This document shows positions 34,335 through 42,952 of a stretch of DNA of 59,652 nucleotides, piece by piece. The notes under the pieces are model-generated. The model worked only from the letters and a program-made list of their open reading frames with translations. It was not told the origin of the DNA and searched no databases. This DNA is from Fusicatenibacter sp. (lineage in GTDB: Bacteria > Bacillota > Clostridia > Lachnospirales > Lachnospiraceae): contig JALEOU010000020.1 in assembly GCA_022766945.1 (NCBI GenBank), forward strand, positions 1 through 59,652. Direction: 5' to 3'. Position numbers and translations under genes: made by a program. Positions within the stretch are counted from its first letter, which is position 1. Each line of letters starts with the position of its first letter.

Positions 34335-35705
34335 TTACAGCTCAAATGCTTTTTTCGTATCAGCAAGTGCTTCATCCATGCGGCTGATGACATCCGCAAT
34401 ATCCTGCTCGGAGATGACTGCAGTCGGCTCAAAGCGGATCGTCTTTGCATTTACCAGGGTACCTGCTGTCATGACTCTTCTTGCGAACAGACCTTTGGCA
34501 GTCTCATATCCCAGCTCACAGGTATGGAATTCAACCGCCAGCATCAGACCGGTTCCGCGGACTTCCTGTACCACCTCCGGATATTTCTCTGCAAGACTCT
34601 GCAGTCCTGCCTTGAGAATCTCTCCTTTTCGTCTGCACACACCCGGAATATCATTTTCCAGCATATATTTGATCGTTGCGATTGCAGCCGCACAGCACAC
34701 CGGGTTGCCGCCAAAAGTCGGAGAGCCTAACAGCCACGGATTGTCAATCAGATCCTGTGTCCACATCTTCGGTTTGCAGATAATACCGGTGATCGGCATG
34801 ATACCGCCGCCGAACGCCTTGCCGAAGGTCATGATATCAGGTGTCACGCCCTCCGCCTCACATCTCCACATCGTACCGGTACGTCCCATACCGGTCTGAA
34901 TCTCATCAAAGATCAGCGCCACGCCGTACTCATCACAGATATCGCGTACTTCCTGCAGATACCCTGCCGGAGGAATGATGACACCGGCTTCCCCCTGAAT
35001 GGGCTCTAAGATCACGGCTGCAACCTTCTCACCCACAGCAACAAGATTCCTGATCGCCTTGCGGACATCCTCCGCTACGCCGTACTCCACATGCTGTACC
35101 TGCTGTACCATGGGCGTATACGGGATCCTGTAAGTGGATTTGCCGCCCATGGAGATCGCTCCCATGGATTTGCCGTGGAAAGCTCCCACTGTGGAGATAT
35201 ACCATCTGCCGCCGGTAGCGATTCTTGCGAGCTTTAACGCCATCTCCACCGCCTCGGCGCCGCCGTTCGTAAAGAAACAGTACTGCAGGTCACCGGGCGT
35301 GATATCTGCAACTGCCTTTGCCAGATACCCTCTCAAGGGATCAAGCAATTCCTGGGAATGCAGCGCCTGATGATCCAACTGGGCCTTCACCACATCCATG
35401 ATCTCCTGATTTCTGTGACCGCAGGTATAGATTCCGAAACCGCCGAGGCAATCAATAAACTTTTCACCGTTCAATCCGTAGCAGTAAGCGCCTTCATCCT
35501 CCCACTCAAGCACCGCGCCGCTCTCGGAGTCGGAGGAAACCGACTTCCTGTATTTCAGCCAGCCCGGGCTCACGTAGTTATCAAAATGATCAAGCGTGTC
35601 CGCCACCATCTGCTTCTTCTCTTCTGCCGGTATATCCTTACTGTCTGTCTTTATCAAAGAGATGACTCTGTCAAGATCCTTAATAACCTGTTGTTTCTCT
35701 GCCAT
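34335..35705 (-). CDS. patA: Putrescine aminotransferase (class III)
   Basis: 456 residues, close to E. coli YgjG/PatA: FIDCLGGFGIYTCGHRN, HSQELLDPLRGYLAK, the IFDEIQTGMGRTG segment, and the PLP Lys in TFGKAFGGG. It moves the amino group of putrescine (or cadaverine) to 2-oxoglutarate, giving 4-aminobutanal, which cyclises or is oxidised by the next enzyme. The transcript has its own promoter at 35837-35865 and a terminator-like hairpin inside the leader. A LuxR regulator diverges from it. Confidence 0.88.
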   Translation of the reverse strand: MAEKQQVIKDLDRVISLIKTDSKDIPAEEKKQMVADTLDHFDNYVSPGWLKYRKSVSSDSESGAVLEWEDEGAYCYGLNGEKFIDCLGGFGIYTCGHRNQEIMDVVKAQLDHQALHSQELLDPLRGYLAKAVADITPGDLQYCFFTNGGAEAVEMALKLARIATGGRWYISTVGAFHGKSMGAISMGGKSTYRIPYTPMVQQVQHVEYGVAEDVRKAIRNLVAVGEKVAAVILEPIQGEAGVIIPPAGYLQEVRDICDEYGVALIFDEIQTGMGRTGTMWRCEAEGVTPDIMTFGKAFGGGIMPITGIICKPKMWTQDLIDNPWLLGSPTFGGNPVCCAAAIATIKYMLENDIPGVCRRKGEILKAGLQSLAEKYPEVVQEVRGTGLMLAVEFHTCELGYETAKGLFARRVMTAGTLVNAKTIRFEPTAVISEQDIADVISRMDEALADTKKAFEL

Positions 35706-35770
35706 TTTTTACCCTCTCTTTCTGCAACTCTGACCAGACAGGGGAGATCTATGCCTCCTACCCGCCGCAC

Positions 35771-35806
35771 AAAAAAGCGTATCAATGCACTCACACATTC
35801 ATACGC
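35771..35806 (-). terminator. Leader terminator (attenuator) before patA
   Basis: An 11-pair stem with one mismatch (GCGTATGAATG against CATTGATACGC, 35796-35806 and 35777-35787), followed by T6 (35771-35776) on the minus strand. It lies between the promoter and the patA start, about 65 bases before ATG, with no gene it could end. Confidence 0.7.
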
Positions 35807-35828
35807 CCTTGTACAATAGTTTCTTAAG

Positions 35829-35855
35829 TTAGTTCCAGTTTACCAAGGAAACTAA
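35829..35855. promoter_or_regulatory. Inverted repeat over the patA promoter, candidate operator
   Basis: TTAGTTCC (35829-35836) and GGAAACTAA (35847-35855) form an 8-pair inverted repeat with one bulged base, 10 bases apart, spanning the -10 and spacer of the patA promoter. It is a candidate site for the divergent LuxR-type regulator. Confidence 0.45.
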
Positions 35856-35865
35856 TATAAAACAA
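35837..35865 (-). promoter_or_regulatory. Promoter of patA
   Basis: -35 TTGTTT, 17-base spacer, -10 TAAACT. Start of transcription is expected near 35830, about 25 bases before the leader terminator. Confidence 0.6.
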
Positions 35866-35909
35866 CTACTATTTTTGACCAGATAATAATCTATTTCAAT
35901 TATACCTAC

Positions 35910-35938
35910 TTGTTTTTAAGTATTTATTTTGATAAAAT
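35910..35938 (+). promoter_or_regulatory. Promoter of the LuxR-type regulator gene
   Basis: -35 TTGTTT, 17-base spacer, -10 TAAAAT, 50 bases before the ATG at 35989. Confidence 0.6.
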
Positions 35939-35988
35939 AGCAGACAAACAACAGCGGATCGTTTCTTTTGCGAAAGGAATTGCACTCT

Positions 35989-36741
35989 ATGGAAAAGAAT
36001 AACTTTCTGATTATCAACGAGATCATCTATCATCTGTACTCGTGGGAAACCATGGAAGAATTGGCGAAAAAATTTTTTGCGGAACTGAAGTTGCTGATCC
36101 CTTTCAGCTATGCCAGCATCATTCTCTGCGACAGTTATCCGGACTCTCCGGAACTTTCCTTTCAGGAACCCATCTGTCATCCGGAACACTTCAAGGAAGC
36201 GGAACAGGAATACTTAAGATCTATCAAAGAAGATCCTATGCTGTGGATCCTGCATGCAAAGGAATCGAGGGTGCTCCGGGAAAGCGAACTGATCCAGGAA
36301 GAAAATCGCCTGAACTCCCCGCTGTATGTCCGCTGCTACCGCAAATATAACATCTACGATACCCTTCAGTATACCATTGTCTATCAGCAGAAAATGCTCG
36401 GTGTGCTGACCCTGTTCCGCACGAGAGCGGACGGCAGCTTTACCGATGACGATATGTTCTTTATGCGTTCCCTGGGACTCCATCTTAACGCTGTAACTCA
36501 CAGGCTGTGCGCCGCCTCCGTCCGGGGCCGCAGCACCGATGCAATTGTCTCCGGACTGCGCCGGAAATATCAGCTCACCGACCGGGAGGAGCAGGTTCTT
36601 GCACGCATCTATTCTTATCAGAACAATACAGAAATCGCAGAAGCCTTGCACATCAGCGAACACACTCTGCAGAAGCATATCCAGAATATCCTTCGCAAGA
36701 CAAATGTATCCTCTAAATGGGAACTTCTGCGATTACAGTAA
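35989..36741 (+). CDS. LuxR-family transcriptional regulator
   Basis: 250 residues from the ATG at 35989 (AAAGGA 10 bases upstream; an earlier TTG is not needed). Residues 1-170 form a GAF-like sensor region without a recognised ligand motif; residues about 190-250 are the LuxR helix-turn-helix (LTDREEQVL, NNTEIAEALHISEHTLQKHI). No phospho-acceptor receiver. It diverges from patA, so control of putrescine breakdown is likely but inferred. Confidence 0.85.
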   Translation: MEKNNFLIINEIIYHLYSWETMEELAKKFFAELKLLIPFSYASIILCDSYPDSPELSFQEPICHPEHFKEAEQEYLRSIKEDPMLWILHAKESRVLRESELIQEENRLNSPLYVRCYRKYNIYDTLQYTIVYQQKMLGVLTLFRTRADGSFTDDDMFFMRSLGLHLNAVTHRLCAASVRGRSTDAIVSGLRRKYQLTDREEQVLARIYSYQNNTEIAEALHISEHTLQKHIQNILRKTNVSSKWELLRLQ

Positions 36742-36768
36742 GATCATCTTAATCCATTTTATGAAGAA

Positions 36769-36837
36769 CTACTCGTAAAGCTCACAGTAAATCTTATAGA
36801 CTCTGTCTCTGTCAAGCTCCACAAAATTATTTGCCAT
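36769..36837 (-). CDS. Microprotein frame of 22 residues after the importer ATPase gene
   Basis: ATG at 36837 with GGAGGAGGG ending 7 bases upstream, an excellent site; TAG at 36769. The product starts MANNFVELDRDR and ends KIYCELYE. It lies 53 bases after the stop of the importer ATPase, same strand. It could be a real small protein, or the broken start of a lost gene. No family recognised. Confidence 0.4.
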   Translation of the reverse strand: MANNFVELDRDRVYKIYCELYE

Positions 36838-36890
36838 GAGACGTCCCTCCTCCGATCGCGATGATCCGCTTATATTCTCCCTTCAGATCC

Positions 36891-38540
36891 CTATTTTACA
36901 GAGAGAGAACCTGCGGTGATACAACGTCCGGATTTTCTGTCAAATAGCAGGATATCGTTTCCACTGATGTTAAACCGATCCTTCTCACCGATCTGATACA
37001 GTGTACTGCCGAATACAACACCGGTCAGCAGATAATTGCCGACTGCGACTTTGATCGTGGACTCCATACCGGTAGGCATTGCGCCGTAGATCACACCCTC
37101 CATCTCTCCGTCCGGGGCAACCTTGATGCACTCGGGGCGGATACCGATCACAAAATCCTCATTCGTGATCACAGGCTCATCCTCCTGAATGCTGTAATCG
37201 CTCTCATCGACCTTGCTGATGTGATATTTGAATACCTCATCCTTATTTCCCTTCTCCACAGCCTTCTTGTCTGCCATGAGGGTTTTCCTTGCCTCTGCCG
37301 CTTTCGCCTCATCCGCATCCCTTTCAGCGAACCAGTCATCCAGCTTCAGATTGTCGTTCGGTGTGAATACCGCTTTCTTGCCGTCAAGAATGGACAGTTC
37401 CAGACTGTCTCCCTTCTGAACGCCCTTCGCCTCCACAAAATTGATGGACGGATTGCCGACGAAATCAGCGACAAACAGATTCTTCGGACGGTTATATACA
37501 TCCAATGGCGCATCATACTGCTGCAGCACACCGTTATTGATCAGGCAGATCTTGGTGGCAAGCGTCATGGCTTCCATCTGGTCATGTGTTACATATACGA
37601 AGGTGCTGCCCGTCTCCAAATGAAGTCTCTGCAGCTCATATCTCATCTCCAGACGCAGCTTTGCATCCAGGTTGGACAGAGGCTCATCCATGAAGAGTAC
37701 CTGAGGTTCGGGTGCCAGAGTCCTGGCAATCGCCACACGCTGCTGCTGTCCTCCGGAGAGTTCTGCCGGATATCTGTCCATGAACATTCCGATCTTTACG
37801 ATTCTGGACACTCTGCGCACGGAGAGATCCACTTCCTCCTTCGTCAGTTTCCTGACGCTTGTAACCGGCTTGCCATCTCTGATAATGGCAAAATCTTTAT
37901 CTAAAATCTCCCCTTTATCCTTGTGAGCCTTCTTTAAAGTTTCCAGCTCGTGCTCCATCTGTGCGGACTTCTCCTTTGCCGCACTCTCAACATCTGACGC
38001 CTCATGCAGCTTCATGCCGAACAGCTCTTTTGCTGTATAGATAGAGAGTGTGTATGCATCAATCAGCTTCAGATAAACTTTCGCCATATCGAGCTTGCCG
38101 TTTTTGTCACGGCACTCTTCGATCAGCTTTACGTACTCCTTCGGATTCTTCAACGCTCCGATCAGGGAGGTCAGCTTCTTTGCCTGAAAATCGTATTCCG
38201 GGAGCTCCTCCTTGATATTGCTCAGACCGAAGGAAATGTTCTGATATACTGTCATGTTAGGCCATAATGCGTAGTTCTGGAACAAAAAACCCACCTTACG
38301 CTTGTTGGGGGGAATATTGATTCCTGCCTCACTGTCAAACACTACCTTGTCGCCGATCATGATCTGCCCGCTGGTAGGCGTTTCCAGTCCCGCGATCATA
38401 CGCAGTGTCGTTGTCTTGCCACAGCCGGAGGGTCCCAGCAGTGTAATAAAGGAATTGTCCGCGATGTCCAGATCAAGATGGTCTACCGCATAAAATTTTC
38501 CCCATCGTTTTGTCACATTTCTCAATTTAATTTCTGGCAT
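36891..38540 (-). CDS. Importer ATPase with a large insertion in the helical domain
   Basis: 549 residues from the ATG at 38540 (GGAGG 8 bases upstream). Walker A GPSGCGKT 36-43, Q-loop Gln88, signature LSGGQ 261-265, Walker B LFMDE about 282-286, H-loop His319, then a TOBE region. In MalK-type proteins the signature comes near residue 135, so about 125 residues are inserted between Q-loop and signature (about 107-235, charged, helical). A second insertion of about 55 residues lies in the TOBE part. All catalytic motifs are intact. Closest in type to Fe3+/putrescine/2-aminoethylphosphonate importer ATPases. Confidence 0.88.
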   Translation of the reverse strand: MPEIKLRNVTKRWGKFYAVDHLDLDIADNSFITLLGPSGCGKTTTLRMIAGLETPTSGQIMIGDKVVFDSEAGINIPPNKRKVGFLFQNYALWPNMTVYQNISFGLSNIKEELPEYDFQAKKLTSLIGALKNPKEYVKLIEECRDKNGKLDMAKVYLKLIDAYTLSIYTAKELFGMKLHEASDVESAAKEKSAQMEHELETLKKAHKDKGEILDKDFAIIRDGKPVTSVRKLTKEEVDLSVRRVSRIVKIGMFMDRYPAELSGGQQQRVAIARTLAPEPQVLFMDEPLSNLDAKLRLEMRYELQRLHLETGSTFVYVTHDQMEAMTLATKICLINNGVLQQYDAPLDVYNRPKNLFVADFVGNPSINFVEAKGVQKGDSLELSILDGKKAVFTPNDNLKLDDWFAERDADEAKAAEARKTLMADKKAVEKGNKDEVFKYHISKVDESDYSIQEDEPVITNEDFVIGIRPECIKVAPDGEMEGVIYGAMPTGMESTIKVAVGNYLLTGVVFGSTLYQIGEKDRFNISGNDILLFDRKSGRCITAGSLSVK

Positions 38541-38541
38541 G

Positions 38542-40365
38542 TTATTTTCCTCCAATACCTTCATCCAGGCTTGCACCGGTAATCTTATTTACTAATGTGT
38601 TGCAGATCAGGATCGTAACGATCAGGATCAGGTTGATGGCGCTTGAGAATGCATATAAGCCCATCTCATCAAAATAGTCAAGTGTCGTTGACAGGATAAA
38701 GCCCTGTGTACACAAGAGCAGGAACAGTGACAGCTCTCTAAGACAGGTCATGAACGGAAGCATATATCCGCTGATAATCGACGATTTCTGGATCGGAATG
38801 ATGATCCTGAACATCCGCTTGAACCATGACAGATCCTGTATGATCGCTGCCTCCTCGATCTCGCCGGAGAGCTGCAACATGGAATTGAGCGCCGCCCTGC
38901 TGGCGAAGGGTATGTATTTCACCGTACCTACGATAATCAGTAACGCGTAGGTGTTAAACAGGTTGATCTTCTCATTCGAGAACAGGATAAAGAACGCTGC
39001 TCCCACTGCAAGAGACGGCATCAGGTAAGGCAGGAATGCCATGTTGTTCACGTAATTTGCCCATTTGCTTCTTCTGTTCTTAGATACCGCATATCCGATT
39101 AATGTTCCAATGGTTCCTGCAACCAGCGCACAACAGATTGCTACAAGCATCGTACCGCCGAATGCCTTCCATATCATCTTGTTGAACAGGATACCTGACT
39201 GTCCATAGAGTGCACCCGCGTCATTGCCTCTGGTAAGCCACCATTTTGTTGTCAGATTACTCAGATTGCCTGTGTACAGGAAGCTGTAATCTCCGGGGTT
39301 TGGCAGGAATGTCTCGATCGCAAAGGAGAGGATCGGGAAAATACTGGTGAAGAATGTGATAACGATCAGTACGATACCGATCAGGTATTTTCCTACTTTG
39401 CCAAGATTGATCTTGGAGATCTGACCGGATTTACCGGTAACGGTCGTATAACTCTTTCTGCTCTTGAGGCTCATCTGATTCATGCCCAGGATCAGGATAC
39501 CGAAGATCATCATGATGATCGCAAGGATACTCGCTTCACCTGTATACTTGGAGTTCATGGACACGTACTTTGTGGAGAGTGTCGTCAGACCCAGATAATG
39601 CGGTACGGGGTAACTGCCCATCGCGCTTCCGAATACCAGCAGGATCGTGGACAGGATCGCCGGCTTCACCATCGGGAGTGTCACTCTCGTCATGATCTTC
39701 CACTTGGGTGTATCAAGGATTGTTGCCGCCTCCTCAAGGTTGGCATCCATGTTGCGGAAGATACCGCCGATCATGATATAAGCAAACGGTGCGTAATGCA
39801 GACCCAGCACGAGGGCACAGGGCAGAAGTCCCTGACACCACCACTTGGGAGCCATGAAGCCGAACAGGGAAGCCAGCAGACCGTTGGAGGTTCCCGTCAC
39901 TGCATTACTGTTGAAAAGGTTCTGCCATACAACCGCCAGTGTCCACTGGGGCATGATGTATGGGAAAATAAAGATTGAACTCAGATATTTCTTAAATTTC
40001 AGATTGGTTCTTGTGATCAAGAACGCAAACAAGCCGCCGAATACAATGGAAATCAGACAGGTAAACACTGCCAGAAGCACTGTATTGATCATAGGTGTCC
40101 AAAGATTCGTCTTCGCCAGCTTACTGGTAAAAAGATCCGTGTAATTGACGATCGAGTATCCGGCTGCCCTTCCCGTGAGGTGGGCGTCTATCGTGCCGGG
40201 ATGAATCTTGAAGGTATCCTGTATGATTGCAACGATCGGCGCCACTGTAGAAAATGTTGCCGTGATGCCGAACAAAAGCAGGATCACATTCTGCGGCTTG
40301 GAAAAATAAGTTTTCAGTTTATTCAAATAAATAGCCATTGACTTATTTTTGGTTGTCTGTTCCAT
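38542..40365 (-). CDS. Fused ABC importer permease (FbpB/AfuB type)
   Basis: 607 residues, two permease halves in one chain with about 12 helices. Each half has the EAA loop that touches the ATPase: EEAATILDTPKW and EEAAIIQDLSWF. The fused layout is typical of iron(III) and 2-aminoethylphosphonate importers. It is separated by 1 base from the ATPase gene. AGGAG lies 6 bases before ATG, directly after a terminator-like hairpin. Confidence 0.9.
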   Translation of the reverse strand: MEQTTKNKSMAIYLNKLKTYFSKPQNVILLLFGITATFSTVAPIVAIIQDTFKIHPGTIDAHLTGRAAGYSIVNYTDLFTSKLAKTNLWTPMINTVLLAVFTCLISIVFGGLFAFLITRTNLKFKKYLSSIFIFPYIMPQWTLAVVWQNLFNSNAVTGTSNGLLASLFGFMAPKWWCQGLLPCALVLGLHYAPFAYIMIGGIFRNMDANLEEAATILDTPKWKIMTRVTLPMVKPAILSTILLVFGSAMGSYPVPHYLGLTTLSTKYVSMNSKYTGEASILAIIMMIFGILILGMNQMSLKSRKSYTTVTGKSGQISKINLGKVGKYLIGIVLIVITFFTSIFPILSFAIETFLPNPGDYSFLYTGNLSNLTTKWWLTRGNDAGALYGQSGILFNKMIWKAFGGTMLVAICCALVAGTIGTLIGYAVSKNRRSKWANYVNNMAFLPYLMPSLAVGAAFFILFSNEKINLFNTYALLIIVGTVKYIPFASRAALNSMLQLSGEIEEAAIIQDLSWFKRMFRIIIPIQKSSIISGYMLPFMTCLRELSLFLLLCTQGFILSTTLDYFDEMGLYAFSSAINLILIVTILICNTLVNKITGASLDEGIGGK

Positions 40366-40375
40366 AAAATTCTCC

Positions 40376-40413
40376 TTAAAAATGCTTCAAAGGTGTTTGA
40401 CCACCTTTGAAGC
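40376..40413 (-). terminator. Intercistronic hairpin between binding-protein and permease genes
   Basis: A perfect 12-bp stem (GCTTCAAAGGTG with its complement, 40384-40395 and 40402-40413), 6-base loop, then ATTTTT on the minus strand, just before the permease site. Such partial terminators keep the binding protein in excess over the permease. Confidence 0.75.
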
Positions 40414-40449
40414 TGTTGCCTTTATTGATTTTGGGCCATTTCTTTATTT

Positions 40450-41889
40450 CTACTCTGCAGCCTCACCCTCACTGTACTTTGTCAAAAGCTCGATCCAGCT
40501 TCCTACTGTGAAGGATACGGATGCGCAGTACTCAGGATCCTCTAATACCAGTTCGCCGTCTGTGGTCCACCAGTCATATCCTCTGTCGTTCTTTGCATCA
40601 AACACAAGGTTTCCGCTCTCGTCGTAGCCGCCCTTGCTGTGATTGTATGTAGTCTCGATCGCTGTCGCCACCTGAGGATTTGCGGAATAACCGCCCATAT
40701 CCTTGCCCCATGCGCTGAAGCCGTCCTCGGTACAAGTCATATATGCGATAAATGCACATGCTGTCCAGGGAAGAGGGCTGTTCTCGGTAACGAACAGGTA
40801 ATGGCAGTAGCCATAGCCGCCGATGCCCTTGTAGCCATCCTGATATGCAGCTACGTTGATATTGTTTACAGATACACCTGCAGACTCCTCTACGGAACGA
40901 AGCTTGGAGTATACAAGGAGACCAGCCTGATCTGTTGCGGAATCGGTAACGAGTGTGTTACAGATCGGTCCGTCGTCTGTCTGTGCATTGTAGCTCTCTA
41001 CCCACAGTTTGATCCATGCCAGAGCATATTTGCCGTCTGCGCCAAGTCCGAGATCTGCCGCCTCAGACTCCATCTCGTTGATGGTCGGCTGGAAATATGC
41101 CTGTTTGTCAGCGTCAAGCGCTTCGTATGCTTCCTTCAGCCATGCTGCATATTTGTCTTCTGTCAGCATGTACAGGAAGTTCTTGCCAACGATCTCGGAA
41201 TCGATGTCCATGTAAAGCGCATGTACGCCTTCTCCGACGAAATCCCAGCAGTTCGTGTACTGTGCGCTGCCTGTGTTGTTGTACATGAATACCTTATTCA
41301 GTGTCTGCAAAGGAAGGAAGCCTGTCACTGCATCCGGTGTGGTTCCGTTTGCCTCTGCCCATTCCTTCGGAATGAAGGTATCGAGGATTCCCGTCTGTAC
41401 CATCTTGGACTCGATCTGATTGCCATCCTGGATCAGTGTCATGGCAAATGTACCTGTATCCTTCAGGGAATCTGCTGTCAACTGCTCAAAAATCTTGTTG
41501 TTCTTCGGCTGCTGCCACTCGAATTCCATATTGTAGGAAGGATCGATGGACTGCAGATATTCGATGAATAACGGAAGGGCTGTCTTACCACGGCTGGAGT
41601 TTCCTACACCGTAGAATGTCTGTCCATTGGACTCCTCGATAGCCTTCTGTGCCAGCTCCTCGAGTGTCATGCCCTCTGCCTCTTTGATGATCTTCTGTGT
41701 CTCTGTGAGATTTGCCTCATCTACGGCTGCAGGCTCAGCTGCCTCTGCCGATTCTGTTCCCTCAGACTGTGCTGCTGCCGGCGCATCTGTGGACGGTGCT
41801 GCTGTGTCTGCCGCACCGGATCCGCATCCGGCAAGTGTTGCTGCGATCATACATCCCGCAAGCAGTAACGATAATACCTTCTTTTTCAC
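40450..41889 (-). CDS. ABC importer substrate-binding lipoprotein
   Basis: 479 residues from a GTG at 41889 with AGGAGG 8 bases upstream; the longer ATG frame lacks a site. Signal peptide VKKKVLSLLLAG and lipobox LAGC, then an Ala/Ser/Glu-rich linker and a two-lobe binding fold of the iron/2-aminoethylphosphonate/spermidine type. The conserved Tyr pattern of ferric-ion binding proteins was not made out, so iron is not assured. First gene of an importer operon with the permease and ATPase. Likely activated by the AraC-type regulator behind it. Confidence 0.85.
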   Translation of the reverse strand: MKKKVLSLLLAGCMIAATLAGCGSGAADTAAPSTDAPAAAQSEGTESAEAAEPAAVDEANLTETQKIIKEAEGMTLEELAQKAIEESNGQTFYGVGNSSRGKTALPLFIEYLQSIDPSYNMEFEWQQPKNNKIFEQLTADSLKDTGTFAMTLIQDGNQIESKMVQTGILDTFIPKEWAEANGTTPDAVTGFLPLQTLNKVFMYNNTGSAQYTNCWDFVGEGVHALYMDIDSEIVGKNFLYMLTEDKYAAWLKEAYEALDADKQAYFQPTINEMESEAADLGLGADGKYALAWIKLWVESYNAQTDDGPICNTLVTDSATDQAGLLVYSKLRSVEESAGVSVNNINVAAYQDGYKGIGGYGYCHYLFVTENSPLPWTACAFIAYMTCTEDGFSAWGKDMGGYSANPQVATAIETTYNHSKGGYDESGNLVFDAKNDRGYDWWTTDGELVLEDPEYCASVSFTVGSWIELLTKYSEGEAAE

Positions 41890-41979
41890 TTTTTCTTCCT
41901 CCTGTTTCATTTCAGACAACAGATTATGTGGTTTTGTTCTGTTGCCGCAAATTGTGTGAATGAGTTACCTCATATCATT

Positions 41980-41985
41980 ATTATA
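41980..41985 (-). promoter_or_regulatory. -10 element of the importer operon
   Basis: TATAAT with only a poor -35 (TTTCTA) 17 bases upstream, which would fit a promoter needing an activator such as the AraC-type regulator encoded upstream. Confidence 0.5.
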
Positions 41986-42086
41986 TGGGCTGATTTCAGG
42001 ATTAGAAACGGGACAAAACTGTTGTTTCTTTTGAATTTCTGATAATCTGCACAGGTATTTCTGCGATTTTCACATCAGAATATACA

Positions 42087-42119
42087 AAATCCACAGCGCG
42101 TTTTCCGCACTGTGGATTT
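42087..42119 (-). terminator. Terminator of the sensor operon
   Basis: A 10-bp perfect stem AAATCCACAG/CTGTGGATTT with a 13-base loop, followed by a T-rich stretch (TGTATAT), 40 bases after the response regulator stop. Confidence 0.75.
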
Positions 42120-42158
42120 CCTGTTATCATATTTAACAAATCAACATTTCCACAAGAA

Positions 42159-42926
42159 TCACTGACTCCTGTCCTGATATTCCGACGGTGTCACTCCCGC
42201 AATCTTCTTAAAGATCGTGGAAAAATAGGTGATATCCTTATATCCCACCATCTCAGCCACCTCATACACCTTATACCGGCAGTTCTGAAGGAGTTTCATC
42301 GCCGACCGGATCCGGTAGCGGGTGATATAGGCGTTGATCGTATAATCCGTCTCTTTCTTGAAAATATGGCTCAGATGACCTTCGCTCAATCCCAGGGACT
42401 CTGCTATCTTCCTGACGCTTATGTCATATTCTCCGTAATGCTCTTTGATGTAATTCAGCGCCTCTGTCACGTATTTGCTCTTCTCGCCTTTTTGGATGGA
42501 GGAATGTGACAACACGTCCTGCTCATGGGCGGCATCACCCTCCAGCTTCTTTGCCTCCAATTTGTTTTTGACCGCGAGAACCGTTTTCTCCAGTTCCCCG
42601 TCCTCAAAGGGTTTCAGCAGATAATCGGAAGCGGACAGTCTGATCGCGCTCTGCGCATAGGAGAAGTCACTGTAAGCCGTAAGGAAGATCACATGAGTGT
42701 CATTTCCCTCATCGCGCAGCCTGGTGAGCATCTCGATCCCGTCCATCTTAGGCATACGGATGTCGCATATAATCAGATCAGGGCGGTATCTGCGTGCCGC
42801 TTCCAGACCTTCCTCCCCGTTGGACGCCTCCGCCACCACCATACAGTCGAGCGCATTCCAGTCCGTCTCCATCACAATGCCCCTTCTCACGAGGCTCTCA
42901 TCATCCACGACCAAAATCTTAAACAT
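42159..42926 (-). CDS. AraC-type response regulator (YesN family)
   Basis: 255 residues. Receiver 1-120 with Asp55 (IICDIRMPK) and Lys in LLKPFE; then an AraC double helix-turn-helix 150-250 (SVRKIAESLGLSEGHLSHIFK; VYEVAEMVGYKDITYFSTIFKK). Partner of the kinase 26 bases upstream. The importer operon begins just beyond the terminator, so it is the likely target. Confidence 0.93.
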   Translation of the reverse strand: MFKILVVDDESLVRRGIVMETDWNALDCMVVAEASNGEEGLEAARRYRPDLIICDIRMPKMDGIEMLTRLRDEGNDTHVIFLTAYSDFSYAQSAIRLSASDYLLKPFEDGELEKTVLAVKNKLEAKKLEGDAAHEQDVLSHSSIQKGEKSKYVTEALNYIKEHYGEYDISVRKIAESLGLSEGHLSHIFKKETDYTINAYITRYRIRSAMKLLQNCRYKVYEVAEMVGYKDITYFSTIFKKIAGVTPSEYQDRSQ

Positions 42927-42952
42927 AACCTTCCCCCTTAGTCACCCTGCCT

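Noticed and set aside
36891-38540. Frameshifted or fused ATPase
   Set aside because: The frame is continuous, motifs are in order and the extra part keeps a coding-like composition.
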